6,679 bases of DNA from an uncultured bacterium (GTDB lineage Bacteria > Planctomycetota > UBA8108): contig CAJWZY010000121.1 of the NCBI GenBank assembly GCA_913050545.1, forward strand, positions 1-6,679. The letters are read 5' to 3'. A program made the position numbers and the translations under genes. Positions within the stretch are counted from its first letter, which is position 1. Each line of letters opens with the position of its first letter. Below are positions 1-6,544 of the stretch, piece by piece. The notes beneath the pieces were generated by a model. That model was not told the DNA's origin. It did no database searches and saw nothing but the letters and a program-made list of their open reading frames with translations.

Positions 1-975
1 CTCATGGCCCTTACGACCCTGCAGCACCACATCACGCTCGCGAAGATTCTCGAGCGGTTCCGCAAGGCGACTGGAATGATGGTGACGGTCGAATCCCGGT
101 TCCTCGATATCCAGGATAACTTCCTCGAATCGATCGGAGTCAATATCGGTAACGACAGCCAGAACTTCCTGCCCAACTCGATTCCTGATATCGATGGGGC
201 TGGTACCGCTCTCAATCCCGGTTACGAGTTCACCGATGCAGGGGGTGAGATGAACCTTCGAGTCGCCAGCATTGGCAATCTCAGCAACCCCCTGGGTTCG
301 CAGGTCAATCCCTTCAACCTCACCACCAGTGGTGGTGGAGCCTACCAGCTGAATGCGATCAACCCTGACCGCTTCGTTCTCGAGGCGTTGTTGACGGGTG
401 TTGCCAAGGACCAGGAAATTCGCCGGTTGAATTCGCCCAGGGTTACGGCCTTCAATACCCAGACAGCGCATACCCTGGTTGTCAACCAGGCTGCCTATAT
501 CCAGGATCTCGAGGTTAACCAGACAGGTGTCATTCCTGTAATTAACCCGGTAATTGGTGTGCTCAATACCGGTTCGATCCTCGAGGTCAGGCCGACCATC
601 AGCTTTGACCGTAAGTACGTCGTCCTGGAGATCCAGCCGACGCTTGCCGAACAGATTGGATTTAACGAGGCGGTCCTGAACCTTTCGGGAGGATTTACCA
701 CTGTTCCCGTTCAGCTGCCTATTGTTTCGGTAACCAAGATCAAGACCACTGTGAACGTTCCTGATGGAGGAACGGTGTTGCTTGGTGGTCTCAAGCGTGA
801 GGTCAAGCAGGAGGCTTCCATTGGAATGCCTGCATTGCGCAGGATTCCGCTGGCCAACCTCTTCTTTGGACGCGAGGGAGATTCAGCCCTGAGGTCCAAC
901 CTGTTTGTCCTGATCAATACGCATATAACAGTTGTTCATGAGGAAGAAGCCAGGCTCTTCGGTACGGGTATCTGA
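1..975 (+). CDS. Secretin (type II/III secretion family), C-terminal part, 5' truncated
   Basis: This is the C-terminal beta-barrel region of a secretin, the family of multimeric outer-membrane channels that includes GspD and PilQ. The reading frame is open through base 1, so the ATG at 4 is probably an internal Met and the N-terminal part lies upstream. Numbering from that Met, residues 26-45 resemble the segment before the barrel (V-T-V-E-S-R-F-L, then F-L-E-S-I-G). Residues 46-112 are an Asn/Gly/Pro-rich insert. The secretin core follows: L-N-S-P-R-V at 142-147, an E-V-R-P-T-I strand near 194-199, and the signature VPDGGTVLLGGL at 252-263. A final strand, NLFVLINTHITV, sits where many secretins have a V-T-P motif, and it is followed by an acidic E-E-E tail. 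The family call is firm. Which system it serves cannot be told from this fragment. The next gene starts 79 bases downstream on the same strand. Confidence 0.9.
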   Translation, partial: LMALTTLQHHITLAKILERFRKATGMMVTVESRFLDIQDNFLESIGVNIGNDSQNFLPNSIPDIDGAGTALNPGYEFTDAGGEMNLRVASIGNLSNPLGSQVNPFNLTTSGGGAYQLNAINPDRFVLEALLTGVAKDQEIRRLNSPRVTAFNTQTAHTLVVNQAAYIQDLEVNQTGVIPVINPVIGVLNTGSILEVRPTISFDRKYVVLEIQPTLAEQIGFNEAVLNLSGGFTTVPVQLPIVSVTKIKTTVNVPDGGTVLLGGLKREVKQEASIGMPALRRIPLANLFFGREGDSALRSNLFVLINTHITVVHEEEARLFGTGI

Positions 976-976
976 C

Positions 977-989
977 AGGGCCAGGCCCT
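977..989 (+). other. Small palindromic hairpin after the secretin stop
   Basis: AGGGCC and GGCCCT form a perfect inverted repeat around a single A, just after the secretin stop codon. In RNA this would fold as a 4-bp stem with a 5-base loop. The sequence after it (CTCTTT) is only partly T-rich, so it is at best a weak terminator or a 3'-end stabilising hairpin. Confidence 0.3.
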
Positions 990-991
990 CT

Positions 992-1018
992 TTGCAGGGG
1001 TCCATTAGGGCTCTGCAA
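992..1018 (+). terminator. Possible weak stem-loop terminator between secretin and TPR gene
   Basis: TTGCAG at 992-997 pairs with CTGCAA at 1013-1018. The stem extends inward by a G-T wobble and a G-C pair to give 8 pairs around an 11-base loop. It is followed by TTTCT, a short and imperfect T tract. It could attenuate transcription between the secretin and the TPR gene. The stem is AT-rich at its base and the T run is short, so read-through is likely. Confidence 0.3.
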
Positions 1019-1038
1019 TTTCTGACGTATCGGTGGAA

Positions 1039-1044
1039 AGGTGA
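1039..1044 (+). promoter_or_regulatory. Shine-Dalgarno-like element of the large TPR gene
   Basis: AGGTGA matches the 3' part of the canonical ribosome-binding sequence (complement of the 16S rRNA tail) and lies 10 bases before the ATG at 1055. It favours that start over the in-frame Met codon at 1121, which has no comparable purine-rich element upstream. Confidence 0.5.
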
Positions 1045-1054
1045 CGAGTAAGGA

Positions 1055-4015
1055 ATGACAACGAGTCAAGCACCTGATTTTCTAATCCTGAAAAAGCAAA
1101 GCTCCTCCGGCTTTCGGCTGATGCCGCCGGCGGTTCGCGGCCCTGGGAAGATCCAGGGTTTGTTGATAGTCGTGGTTACAATGATGTTATCGGTTGTTTC
1201 AAATCCCGGTTTGCAGGCACAGGGCTTCAGCAATGAAGACCGGGCCTTTGCAGATGCCCTGATCAGGGAGCTGAGGTATTTCGATACAGCCCGTCGCTGG
1301 CTTGCTGAAAAACGGGCTGCCCGCACTACAAAGTCCGAGCAGCAGGCAGAGATCGATTCGCGCTTAATCGATATACTCCAGGCTGAAGGCAAGGGCAACG
1401 AAGCCATAGAAGCCCTGGCTGAATTCAAAAAGAAGTGGCCCACCCACCCCCGGGCAGCCCTGGGTTCGCTCGAGCGGGTCGGTTCAGAGTTTGCCAAGGT
1501 CCTGGGGAAACTGGAAGAGGCGAACAAGGTTCGGGAATCCGACAGCGCGAAGGCTGACCAGTTCGTGTCGGAGGCGACCTCGAATTTCAAGGCGGAAGTG
1601 CAAAAACCCCTGGAACTCCTGATCCAGGATCTCTTCAAACAGGCCAAGGCCGCCAAGGGCAACGAGAAGCTCTCCAAGATACGGATTGCCTACCAGGCCG
1701 AGCTGGCCAGGGTGAACATTTTCCTCGTTTATGCAAGGAACCTGGCTGAAGGGGACGTGCGGGAGAACTACCTGGAGAGGGGACTCAAGCTTGCTGATTT
1801 CTTCGTCAACGAGAGAGACGAGTTCTACATCATGCGCTACGAGGCCCAGATCCAGAAGGGGCTCTACCTCTTTGAGATGAAGCGCTATGCGGAGTCAGCA
1901 GAAGAGCTCGAGTTGATCTTCGATATAGAGCCCTTTGCCCGTCCGCCATTCTCACCCCAGCTTCTCAAGGCCTTCCATACGATCCGCCTGAAGGCCTACC
2001 TGTTTTCAGCCAAGGCCTACAACAGTGCCAAGAAGCCCGGGATCGCAGTCAGTATTCTCAAGCCCATCATGAGATCGACGCCCATTCCGGGTGATCCATT
2101 TGCCCCGGCGATCGGGTTGGTGGAGTCGGATCCCGATCTCCAGCAGTTCGCAGTTCTTGCGCGTCTCGAATACGGGATTGCCCTGGCTGATGCCGGCGAT
2201 GCACCTGGTGGGATGTCGGTAATTCACAAGGTGATCTCGAAATACGAACAGCTCCATAAAGAGACCAAGGTCGGTAAGTACCTCGCCTTCGTCATCGATG
2301 CGCGAAAAGCACTCGGACGGGTTTCAGCTTCGGGAAGCGCAGCGCTCTCCGGTCGTGACTATTACCAGGCCGCGATCGGGTTGAAAAGTGAGCTGAAGTT
2401 TGAAGAGGCTCTGAGGGCATTCCAGACGGCCCTGGCAAAACTATCGGGCCCCGAGATTGCCGAGTACGCTCCCATCTGTCTCAATGAGATCGGCGAATTG
2501 AGTTTCATTCTCAAGCGCTACGATGAAGCGGCCGTGGTTTTCTCCGAAATGGCTGATCAGCATTCCGCCAGCGAAATTTTCCGCAAGAAAGCAGCGACCA
2601 GCTTCGCGGCCTCGGTTGACAAGGCCAAGCGTGAACTGGGGCAGGGTGCTGCCAGCCATGCCGGCTACGCCGTTCTGACTACCTCTGCGGACCAGTTCAG
2701 TGGAGGAGACACCAAGTACCAGGTCAAGATGTCTGAAGCCGGACAGCTCGAGGGGCAGGGCAACTATGCCAAGGCCCGGCTGGTATTTCTCTCTATTCCT
2801 CGTGAAGACAAGGGTATTCCCGTTTCCTATTACCTGCGTGCGCAGGCCAGGGGCTATTCCACCCTTGTGAGGGAATACGAGATTGCCGGTGAGAAAAAAG
2901 CCGCCAAGAAGGCGCTCATTGGCCTCTTCAAGGCGAACACCGAAAAGCTGCAGGCTGTTCTCGATGAGGCTATCAAGTCGAAGAATCTCAAGGCGGCCGG
3001 AGTGGCCGCGCTCGGCCTTGGGCAGATGCACTACAATCTCGAGCAGTATTCGAAGGCGGCGGAGGTTCTCAAGCTCTTTGCCAATGAGCTTGTAGACGAT
3101 GAGTACTATCGCTGCAGGGGGCTTGGCTACCTGATCCTTTCAATGGTTGAGACGAAGCAGGGAAAGGAGGCTGCATCCTATTTCAGCCTTCTCAACACCA
3201 AGTGCACGAAAGACCCCTCGGTTGCCAACGCGGCCTATGCTCTCTCGGAAGCGGCTAATGAGAGGGGGGATTTGAGGAAGGCTGCAATCTACCTGCTTCA
3301 ATATGCCCAGCATCCTACGGCCAGCGATGAGGTCCAGAATATCCAGGTGGTGATGAAGATTGTCCAGACCCTCAGCGATGGTGGACTGGTCTCAGATGCC
3401 AGGTATTACGTCAAGAAGGCCAAACAGGTTGCCGGGAAGCAGGGCGAGAACAAGCTCGAGCGAGAGCTCGTGTATATGGAAGGCAAGATTGCCTACAGCG
3501 CCCAGGACTGGAAAACAGCCGTCGAGACATTCCAGCGTTATGTCGATGTTTACAAGGTGGATGGGGTTCACTACGAAGATCCGTTTGTCTGCAGGGATCT
3601 CGCCTGGGCGATCCTCAAGCTTGCGCGGCGAAACAACCCGAAGCCGAAGGCGTTGCCCGTTGGCAAGCTGAGAGAGTCCGAAAAATTTTATAACCACGCC
3701 TTTTTCCTGATTCACAGTCTGCTCAACAACCGTCGTACTCCCGGCCAGAAGCCTGACCAGGAGTTGACACGGCAGTACTGGATGATCGCATTGCGCCTTC
3801 AGCATGTGCGGGTCTACCTGGCTCGTGCAGGGGCGGGGGATCCTAAGACTAAGGTGATTGAAGTCGACGCCTACACCGACATTCATAAGTTCGTGAACGA
3901 AAACCAGAAACGGATTCGTACAGAGAGCCAGCTGTGGAGCGGCTTCCTGAAGGTCTGGAAGATAGCTCTCGAGAAGCTCGGGAAAAATGAAGCGGATCAC
4001 ATCAAGGCCGGTTAA
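1055..4015 (+). CDS. Large secreted tetratricopeptide-repeat protein
   Basis: The predicted product is a 986-residue, mostly helical repeat protein exported across the inner membrane. A long polar N-region (1-33) precedes a hydrophobic stretch (about 34-48) and a plausible signal peptidase site after L-Q-A at 53-55. TPR-like helix pairs can be read near residues 260-293, 437-470, 472-503, 560-590, 645-678, 722-755 and 803-836. Each shows the spaced small/aromatic pattern, for example a G-x-Y followed by Y-x-x-A-x-x-x-F. A Lys/Glu-rich segment at 140-215 may be a coiled coil. No catalytic motif is visible, so a scaffold or protein-binding role in the periplasm is the reasonable inference. The start at 1055 is supported by AGGTGA ten bases upstream. 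The next gene begins three bases after this stop, so the two are almost certainly co-transcribed. The exact repeat count and the partner are unknown. Confidence 0.85.
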   Translation: MTTSQAPDFLILKKQSSSGFRLMPPAVRGPGKIQGLLIVVVTMMLSVVSNPGLQAQGFSNEDRAFADALIRELRYFDTARRWLAEKRAARTTKSEQQAEIDSRLIDILQAEGKGNEAIEALAEFKKKWPTHPRAALGSLERVGSEFAKVLGKLEEANKVRESDSAKADQFVSEATSNFKAEVQKPLELLIQDLFKQAKAAKGNEKLSKIRIAYQAELARVNIFLVYARNLAEGDVRENYLERGLKLADFFVNERDEFYIMRYEAQIQKGLYLFEMKRYAESAEELELIFDIEPFARPPFSPQLLKAFHTIRLKAYLFSAKAYNSAKKPGIAVSILKPIMRSTPIPGDPFAPAIGLVESDPDLQQFAVLARLEYGIALADAGDAPGGMSVIHKVISKYEQLHKETKVGKYLAFVIDARKALGRVSASGSAALSGRDYYQAAIGLKSELKFEEALRAFQTALAKLSGPEIAEYAPICLNEIGELSFILKRYDEAAVVFSEMADQHSASEIFRKKAATSFAASVDKAKRELGQGAASHAGYAVLTTSADQFSGGDTKYQVKMSEAGQLEGQGNYAKARLVFLSIPREDKGIPVSYYLRAQARGYSTLVREYEIAGEKKAAKKALIGLFKANTEKLQAVLDEAIKSKNLKAAGVAALGLGQMHYNLEQYSKAAEVLKLFANELVDDEYYRCRGLGYLILSMVETKQGKEAASYFSLLNTKCTKDPSVANAAYALSEAANERGDLRKAAIYLLQYAQHPTASDEVQNIQVVMKIVQTLSDGGLVSDARYYVKKAKQVAGKQGENKLERELVYMEGKIAYSAQDWKTAVETFQRYVDVYKVDGVHYEDPFVCRDLAWAILKLARRNNPKPKALPVGKLRESEKFYNHAFFLIHSLLNNRRTPGQKPDQELTRQYWMIALRLQHVRVYLARAGAGDPKTKVIEVDAYTDIHKFVNENQKRIRTESQLWSGFLKVWKIALEKLGKNEADHIKAG

Positions 4016-4018
4016 GAG

Positions 4019-5062
4019 ATGAGCCAAGGAATGAGTATCAGAATGAGATTTTCTTATCGCAGGAGGGGAGTGACCTCCGGGGCGCTGGCTTCGCGGCTGG
4101 CCCTGGCCCTGGGCTGCCTTTTCTTCACCTCCGTGAAGGCGGATGTGGTTGTCCAGTCAAGTGGCAAGCGCATTGAGGGTGTGTCCATATCTTCCGCCAA
4201 GTGGGACCAGGTTCTCTTTAAGCAGGGCGCCAACACCGTCAAGCTGGATGGTGACAAGGTTGCCAGTATCCAGCGCGACTCAGCTTATCTGCAGCCGGCA
4301 AGGAGTTCTCTTGCCAGCGGCAACTATCAGAAGGCCCTGTCAATTCTCGATAAACTCGATGGCCGGGGGCTCAAGGGCTGGCAGGCGGCTGAACTTCAGT
4401 ATCTCAAGGGTAAGATCTACCTGGAAAGCGGAGAGTCTGCCAAGGCCGACACCGCGTTTGATCTGTTTGTTAAGACGAACCGCGAGAGCAAGGACTACTG
4501 GCTGCCGCATGCCATTTACGGACGCGGCCAGGCAGCTCTCAACCTCGGCCGGGGTAGCTCCGCCCAGCAGCATTTCAAGGGACTCGCTCCCTACGGCCCG
4601 ACCTGGGTGTTGCGTGCAAAACTCGGTGAGGCGCAGGGACTCTTCCTCGCGAAGAAATATGTCGATGCCAGGACGAAGTTTCAGGAGGTTGCAAACTCCC
4701 GAAAAGCTCCCGCTGCCCTGAAGGTGGATGCGCTGATCGGGAGGATCGAGGTTATCGCTTCCCAGAAGCAATATGACAAAGCCATAGCCGACCTCGAAAA
4801 GAATTTTTTCTCTGCCAATGCGCAGGTTGTCGACTACGGCAAGGCCAGGGCCAGGGCCTCCTATCTCATGGGAGCTTCCTACAAGAATCTCCCAGGTAAG
4901 GAGAATCTCGAGAAGGCCGAGATCTGGCTTCTCAAGACAGCTGTGCTTTTCCGTCAGCATAAGAGCATCTATAAAGATTCTTGCTCTGCGCTGGCAGATG
5001 TATACAAGCAGCTCGGTCGTTCAGAGCGGGCTACCGAGTGGGGGAAGCGAGCAAAAGGATAG
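4019..5062 (+). CDS. Secreted TPR protein with short beta-rich N-terminal domain
   Basis: The product is a 347-residue exported repeat protein. An arginine-rich N-region (R8, R10, R14-R16, R26) and a hydrophobic core (about 28-39) lead to a plausible cleavage site after V-K-A at 39-41. Residues 42-86 look like a small beta domain (D-V-V-V-Q-S-S-G-K-R-I-E-G-V, then V-K-L-D-G-D-K-V). Residues 88 to the end are helical TPR-like units, clearest at 92-115, 125-152, 163-190, 200-226, 236-262 and 277-310. It follows the larger TPR gene after three bases, which implies translational coupling. The start is uncertain: in-frame ATGs also occur at 4031 and 4043. AAGGA at 4026-4030 sits 12 bases before the ATG at 4043, while the ATG at 4019 is best supported by its closeness to the upstream stop. 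All three keep the signal peptide. The function is not known. A periplasmic adaptor role is inferred from the export signal and the neighbouring ExbBD genes. Confidence 0.83.
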   Translation: MSQGMSIRMRFSYRRRGVTSGALASRLALALGCLFFTSVKADVVVQSSGKRIEGVSISSAKWDQVLFKQGANTVKLDGDKVASIQRDSAYLQPARSSLASGNYQKALSILDKLDGRGLKGWQAAELQYLKGKIYLESGESAKADTAFDLFVKTNRESKDYWLPHAIYGRGQAALNLGRGSSAQQHFKGLAPYGPTWVLRAKLGEAQGLFLAKKYVDARTKFQEVANSRKAPAALKVDALIGRIEVIASQKQYDKAIADLEKNFFSANAQVVDYGKARARASYLMGASYKNLPGKENLEKAEIWLLKTAVLFRQHKSIYKDSCSALADVYKQLGRSERATEWGKRAKG

Positions 5063-5068
5063 AATAGA

Positions 5069-5093
5069 GCCGGGCTGCGTATGCCTGCCCGGC
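5069..5093 (+). other. GC-rich stem-loop downstream of the second TPR gene
   Basis: GCCGGGC at 5069-5075 and GCCCGGC at 5087-5093 form a perfect 7-bp stem with an 11-base loop, six bases after the TPR stop codon. The sequence after it (AGTTGTCAGTT) has no T run, so it does not look like a standard intrinsic terminator. It could protect the upstream mRNA end or lower expression of the distal genes. Confidence 0.45.
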
Positions 5094-5106
5094 AGTTGTC
5101 AGTTAA

Positions 5107-5119
5107 TTACCGAGGGTAA
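5107..5119 (+). other. Short inverted repeat upstream of exbB
   Basis: TTACC and GGTAA are exact inverted repeats separated by GAG. Together with the GC-rich hairpin 13 bases earlier, this makes the 108-bp gap before exbB the only structured intergenic stretch over 100 bp in the window. It could be an operator half-site pair or a small RNA hairpin. Nothing in the sequence decides between these. Confidence 0.25.
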
Positions 5120-5155
5120 CCTCATATCAGAAAGTCAATAAACGTGAACGGCAAT

Positions 5156-5160
5156 AGGAG
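5156..5160 (+). promoter_or_regulatory. Ribosome-binding site that sets the exbB start at 5171
   Basis: AGGAG lies 10 bases before the ATG at 5171. The earlier in-frame GTG at 5144 has no purine-rich element at a usable distance, and starting there would place this AGGAG inside the coding region. The shorter ORF is therefore preferred. Confidence 0.6.
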
Positions 5161-5170
5161 TAGTGACGTC

Positions 5171-5968
5171 ATGATTAGTAATTCAGCCCGTAAGGGCCAC
5201 AGTCACCGGCCAGGAAATCTCGTTTCCAGGACCAACAGGAATCCTTGGGTGAATGGAATGCTGCTTTTTGGAGTATTCACGCTCGTGGCTCTCTTTTCCT
5301 TTGAGTTGATCGGAAGCCTGGCTCTTGCCCAGGGCGGAGGTACTGAGAAGGTACAGAAAACCGTTCTGGATGCGCTGATGGATGCCGGTTTTGTCGGTTT
5401 GATCATCATCCTGATGTCCATTGTCGGTGGGGCGCTTTCAATTACCTTCGCCTTCCAATTGCGTCGTGATGTCCTTGTGCCGCCTGAGGTACTCGGTCAT
5501 GTCGAGCAGCTCTTTGAAGACGAGGAATACGAGGAGGCCTATCACCTCTGTGAGGCGACCCCGAGCATCCTTTCCCAGGTGGTCTCCGGCGGCTTGTCGA
5601 AAATCGAGGAAGGGTATGAGCCCATGTCGGACACCATGGTTGAGGTCCTTGAGATGGAATCGACCAAGCTGCACCAGAAGGTGGGCTATCTTTCGCTGAT
5701 CGGCAACCTGTCTCCCATGATGGGACTGCTTGGAACTGTTTACGGTATGATTGTAACGTTTAACAAGATTGCCAATTCGAAGGTCCAGCCCAGTCCGACT
5801 GAGCTTGCCGATGGTATCTCAATCGCTCTTGGAACGACGTTCCTCGGGCTCTGTGTCGCGATTCCCATGACGGCTATCTATGTCTACTTCCGCAACAAGG
5901 TTATCCAGGTTGTGAACGAGGTAGGGGCCACGTGTGATGAACTGATGTCTCGTTTCAAGCCCGAGTGA
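5171..5968 (+). CDS. exbB: MotA/TolQ/ExbB-family proton channel protein
   Basis: This is the inner-membrane stator subunit that, with ExbD, uses the proton-motive force to drive work in the periplasm. From the ATG at 5171 it has 265 residues. Residues 28-53 are a hydrophobic, signal-peptide-like segment ending in A-L-A before Q-G-G-G. TM1 is about 73-96, a cytoplasmic domain follows (about 97-170, with the acidic run F-E-D-E-E-Y-E-E-A), TM2 is about 174-197 (GNLSPMMGLLGTVYGM) and TM3 about 215-240. Aligned by eye with E. coli ExbB, T189 matches T148 and T223 matches T181, while the Glu176 position is Ile218. It ends in a double stop (TGA TAA), and exbD follows 63 bases on. The family assignment is firm. 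Whether it serves a Ton-, Tol- or other system is not shown by the sequence. An in-frame GTG at 5144 would add nine residues but lacks a ribosome-binding site. Confidence 0.92.
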   Translation: MISNSARKGHSHRPGNLVSRTNRNPWVNGMLLFGVFTLVALFSFELIGSLALAQGGGTEKVQKTVLDALMDAGFVGLIIILMSIVGGALSITFAFQLRRDVLVPPEVLGHVEQLFEDEEYEEAYHLCEATPSILSQVVSGGLSKIEEGYEPMSDTMVEVLEMESTKLHQKVGYLSLIGNLSPMMGLLGTVYGMIVTFNKIANSKVQPSPTELADGISIALGTTFLGLCVAIPMTAIYVYFRNKVIQVVNEVGATCDELMSRFKPE

Positions 5969-6017
5969 TAAGGCTGAGCGGAAAAGAGTAGTTCGCTAAG
6001 AGCCCTTTTGTTTATTC

Positions 6018-6023
6018 AAGAGA
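6018..6023 (+). promoter_or_regulatory. Weak ribosome-binding site of the first exbD
   Basis: AAGAGA lies eight bases before the ATG at 6032. The alternative in-frame TTG at 6008 has no purine-rich sequence at a suitable distance. The ATG start also puts the M-T-P-M-I-D motif at residues 17-22, exactly where it falls in the next gene. Confidence 0.45.
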
Positions 6024-6031
6024 AACTGGTC

Positions 6032-6544
6032 ATGAAAAAGAGAAAGCGTTCGGACGAGAATTTTGAAACCAAGATGGAGATGACGCCGATGATCGACTGC
6101 GTCTTCCTCCTCATTATGTTCTTCATTCTCACGACTCAGATCACGGTAAACATCGAGGATGTCGTACTGCCTTTCTCTCGCGAGGGTAAGCAGGACGCAG
6201 AAAAAGACACTGGCGAGGTGACCTTGTTGATCCTGAATGTCAGGAAGAACCGCGATGGAGAGCGTGACCAGCGCCTGGGAGAGATCGTTTTCAAAGGTAA
6301 GGTATACGATACGAAGCAGTTGCTGCAGATGCTCAAAGATGAGGCTGAATATGACGCCAGCCCTCAGGGGCGTGGGCGTGACTGGGAGCCGGGGCCCAAC
6401 GGCTCCAAGCTCTCCCAACTGGAGATATTGATTCGCTACGACAGGAGCGTTAAATCGGAGTATCTGCGCACTATTTTTGAACAGTGCCAGAAGGCTGGTA
6501 TCTACAAGCTGAAATTGGCTACTGAAGGCTTAACCAAACTATGA
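6032..6544 (+). CDS. exbD: ExbD/TolR-family biopolymer transport protein, first copy
   Basis: The product is a 170-residue single-pass inner-membrane protein that would sit inside an ExbB pentamer and carry the proton-accepting aspartate. A basic cytoplasmic N-terminus (K-K-R-K-R) leads to M-T-P-M-I-D at 17-22 and a transmembrane helix at about 21-38. Asp22 is the likely counterpart of E. coli ExbD Asp25. The periplasmic part begins with the short V-V-L-P-F-S segment and holds the ExbD fold (about 60-170), including I-L-I-R-Y-D at 132-137, a common ExbD strand motif. Residues 106-127 form a Gly/Pro/Asp-rich loop containing P-Q-G-R-G-R-D-W-E-P that looks like an insertion relative to the roughly 140-residue E. 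coli protein. The gene lies 63 bases after exbB, and its stop overlaps the next start as ATGA. A TTG start at 6008 would add eight residues and is less likely. Confidence 0.9.
   Translation: MKKRKRSDENFETKMEMTPMIDCVFLLIMFFILTTQITVNIEDVVLPFSREGKQDAEKDTGEVTLLILNVRKNRDGERDQRLGEIVFKGKVYDTKQLLQMLKDEAEYDASPQGRGRDWEPGPNGSKLSQLEILIRYDRSVKSEYLRTIFEQCQKAGIYKLKLATEGLTKL

Noticed and set aside
1050..1058. AAGGAATGA at the start of the large TPR gene, repeated at 4026-4034 in the second TPR gene
   Set aside because: AAGGA directly abuts ATG in both cases, which is no usable ribosome-binding distance. A nine-base match at two purine-rich starts can be chance.
1066..1677. Long open frame on the minus strand (203 codons) within the large TPR gene
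   Set aside because: It lies wholly inside a well-supported + strand gene, its product has no recognisable domain and a composition typical of an antisense shadow, and it has no spacing of its own.
3392..4027. Minus-strand open frame (211 codons) at the end of the large TPR gene
   Set aside because: It is an antisense shadow of the TPR coding sequence with no recognisable motif, and it overlaps the start of the next gene.
4058..4069. Twin-arginine signal possibility (R-R-R-G-V-T) in the second TPR protein
   Set aside because: The consensus residues after the arginines (x-F-L-K) are missing. An ordinary Sec signal with a basic N-region explains the sequence.
4115..4117. Lipobox-like cysteine (A-L-G-C, Cys33) in the second TPR protein
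   Set aside because: Position -3 is Ala where Leu is expected, and the hydrophobic core continues for several residues after the Cys to a better signal peptidase I site (V-K-A).
4840..4858. Short GGCCAGGGCCAGGGCC tandem stretch in the second TPR gene
   Set aside because: It is explained by the codons for an Ala-Arg-Ala-Arg-Ala run and is too short to be a meaningful repeat.
4340..4960. Minus-strand open frame (206 codons) inside the second TPR gene
   Set aside because: It is fully contained in a gene with a signal peptide and TPR repeats. The translation shows no domain.
5096..5128. Possible -35 (TTGTCA) and -10 (CATATC) promoter upstream of exbB
   Set aside because: The spacing is 21 bases and the -10 match is poor. 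Promoter consensus in the likely phylum is not well enough known to support the call.
5144..5170. GTG start of exbB at 5144
   Set aside because: It has no ribosome-binding site upstream, whereas the ATG at 5171 has AGGAG ten bases before it.
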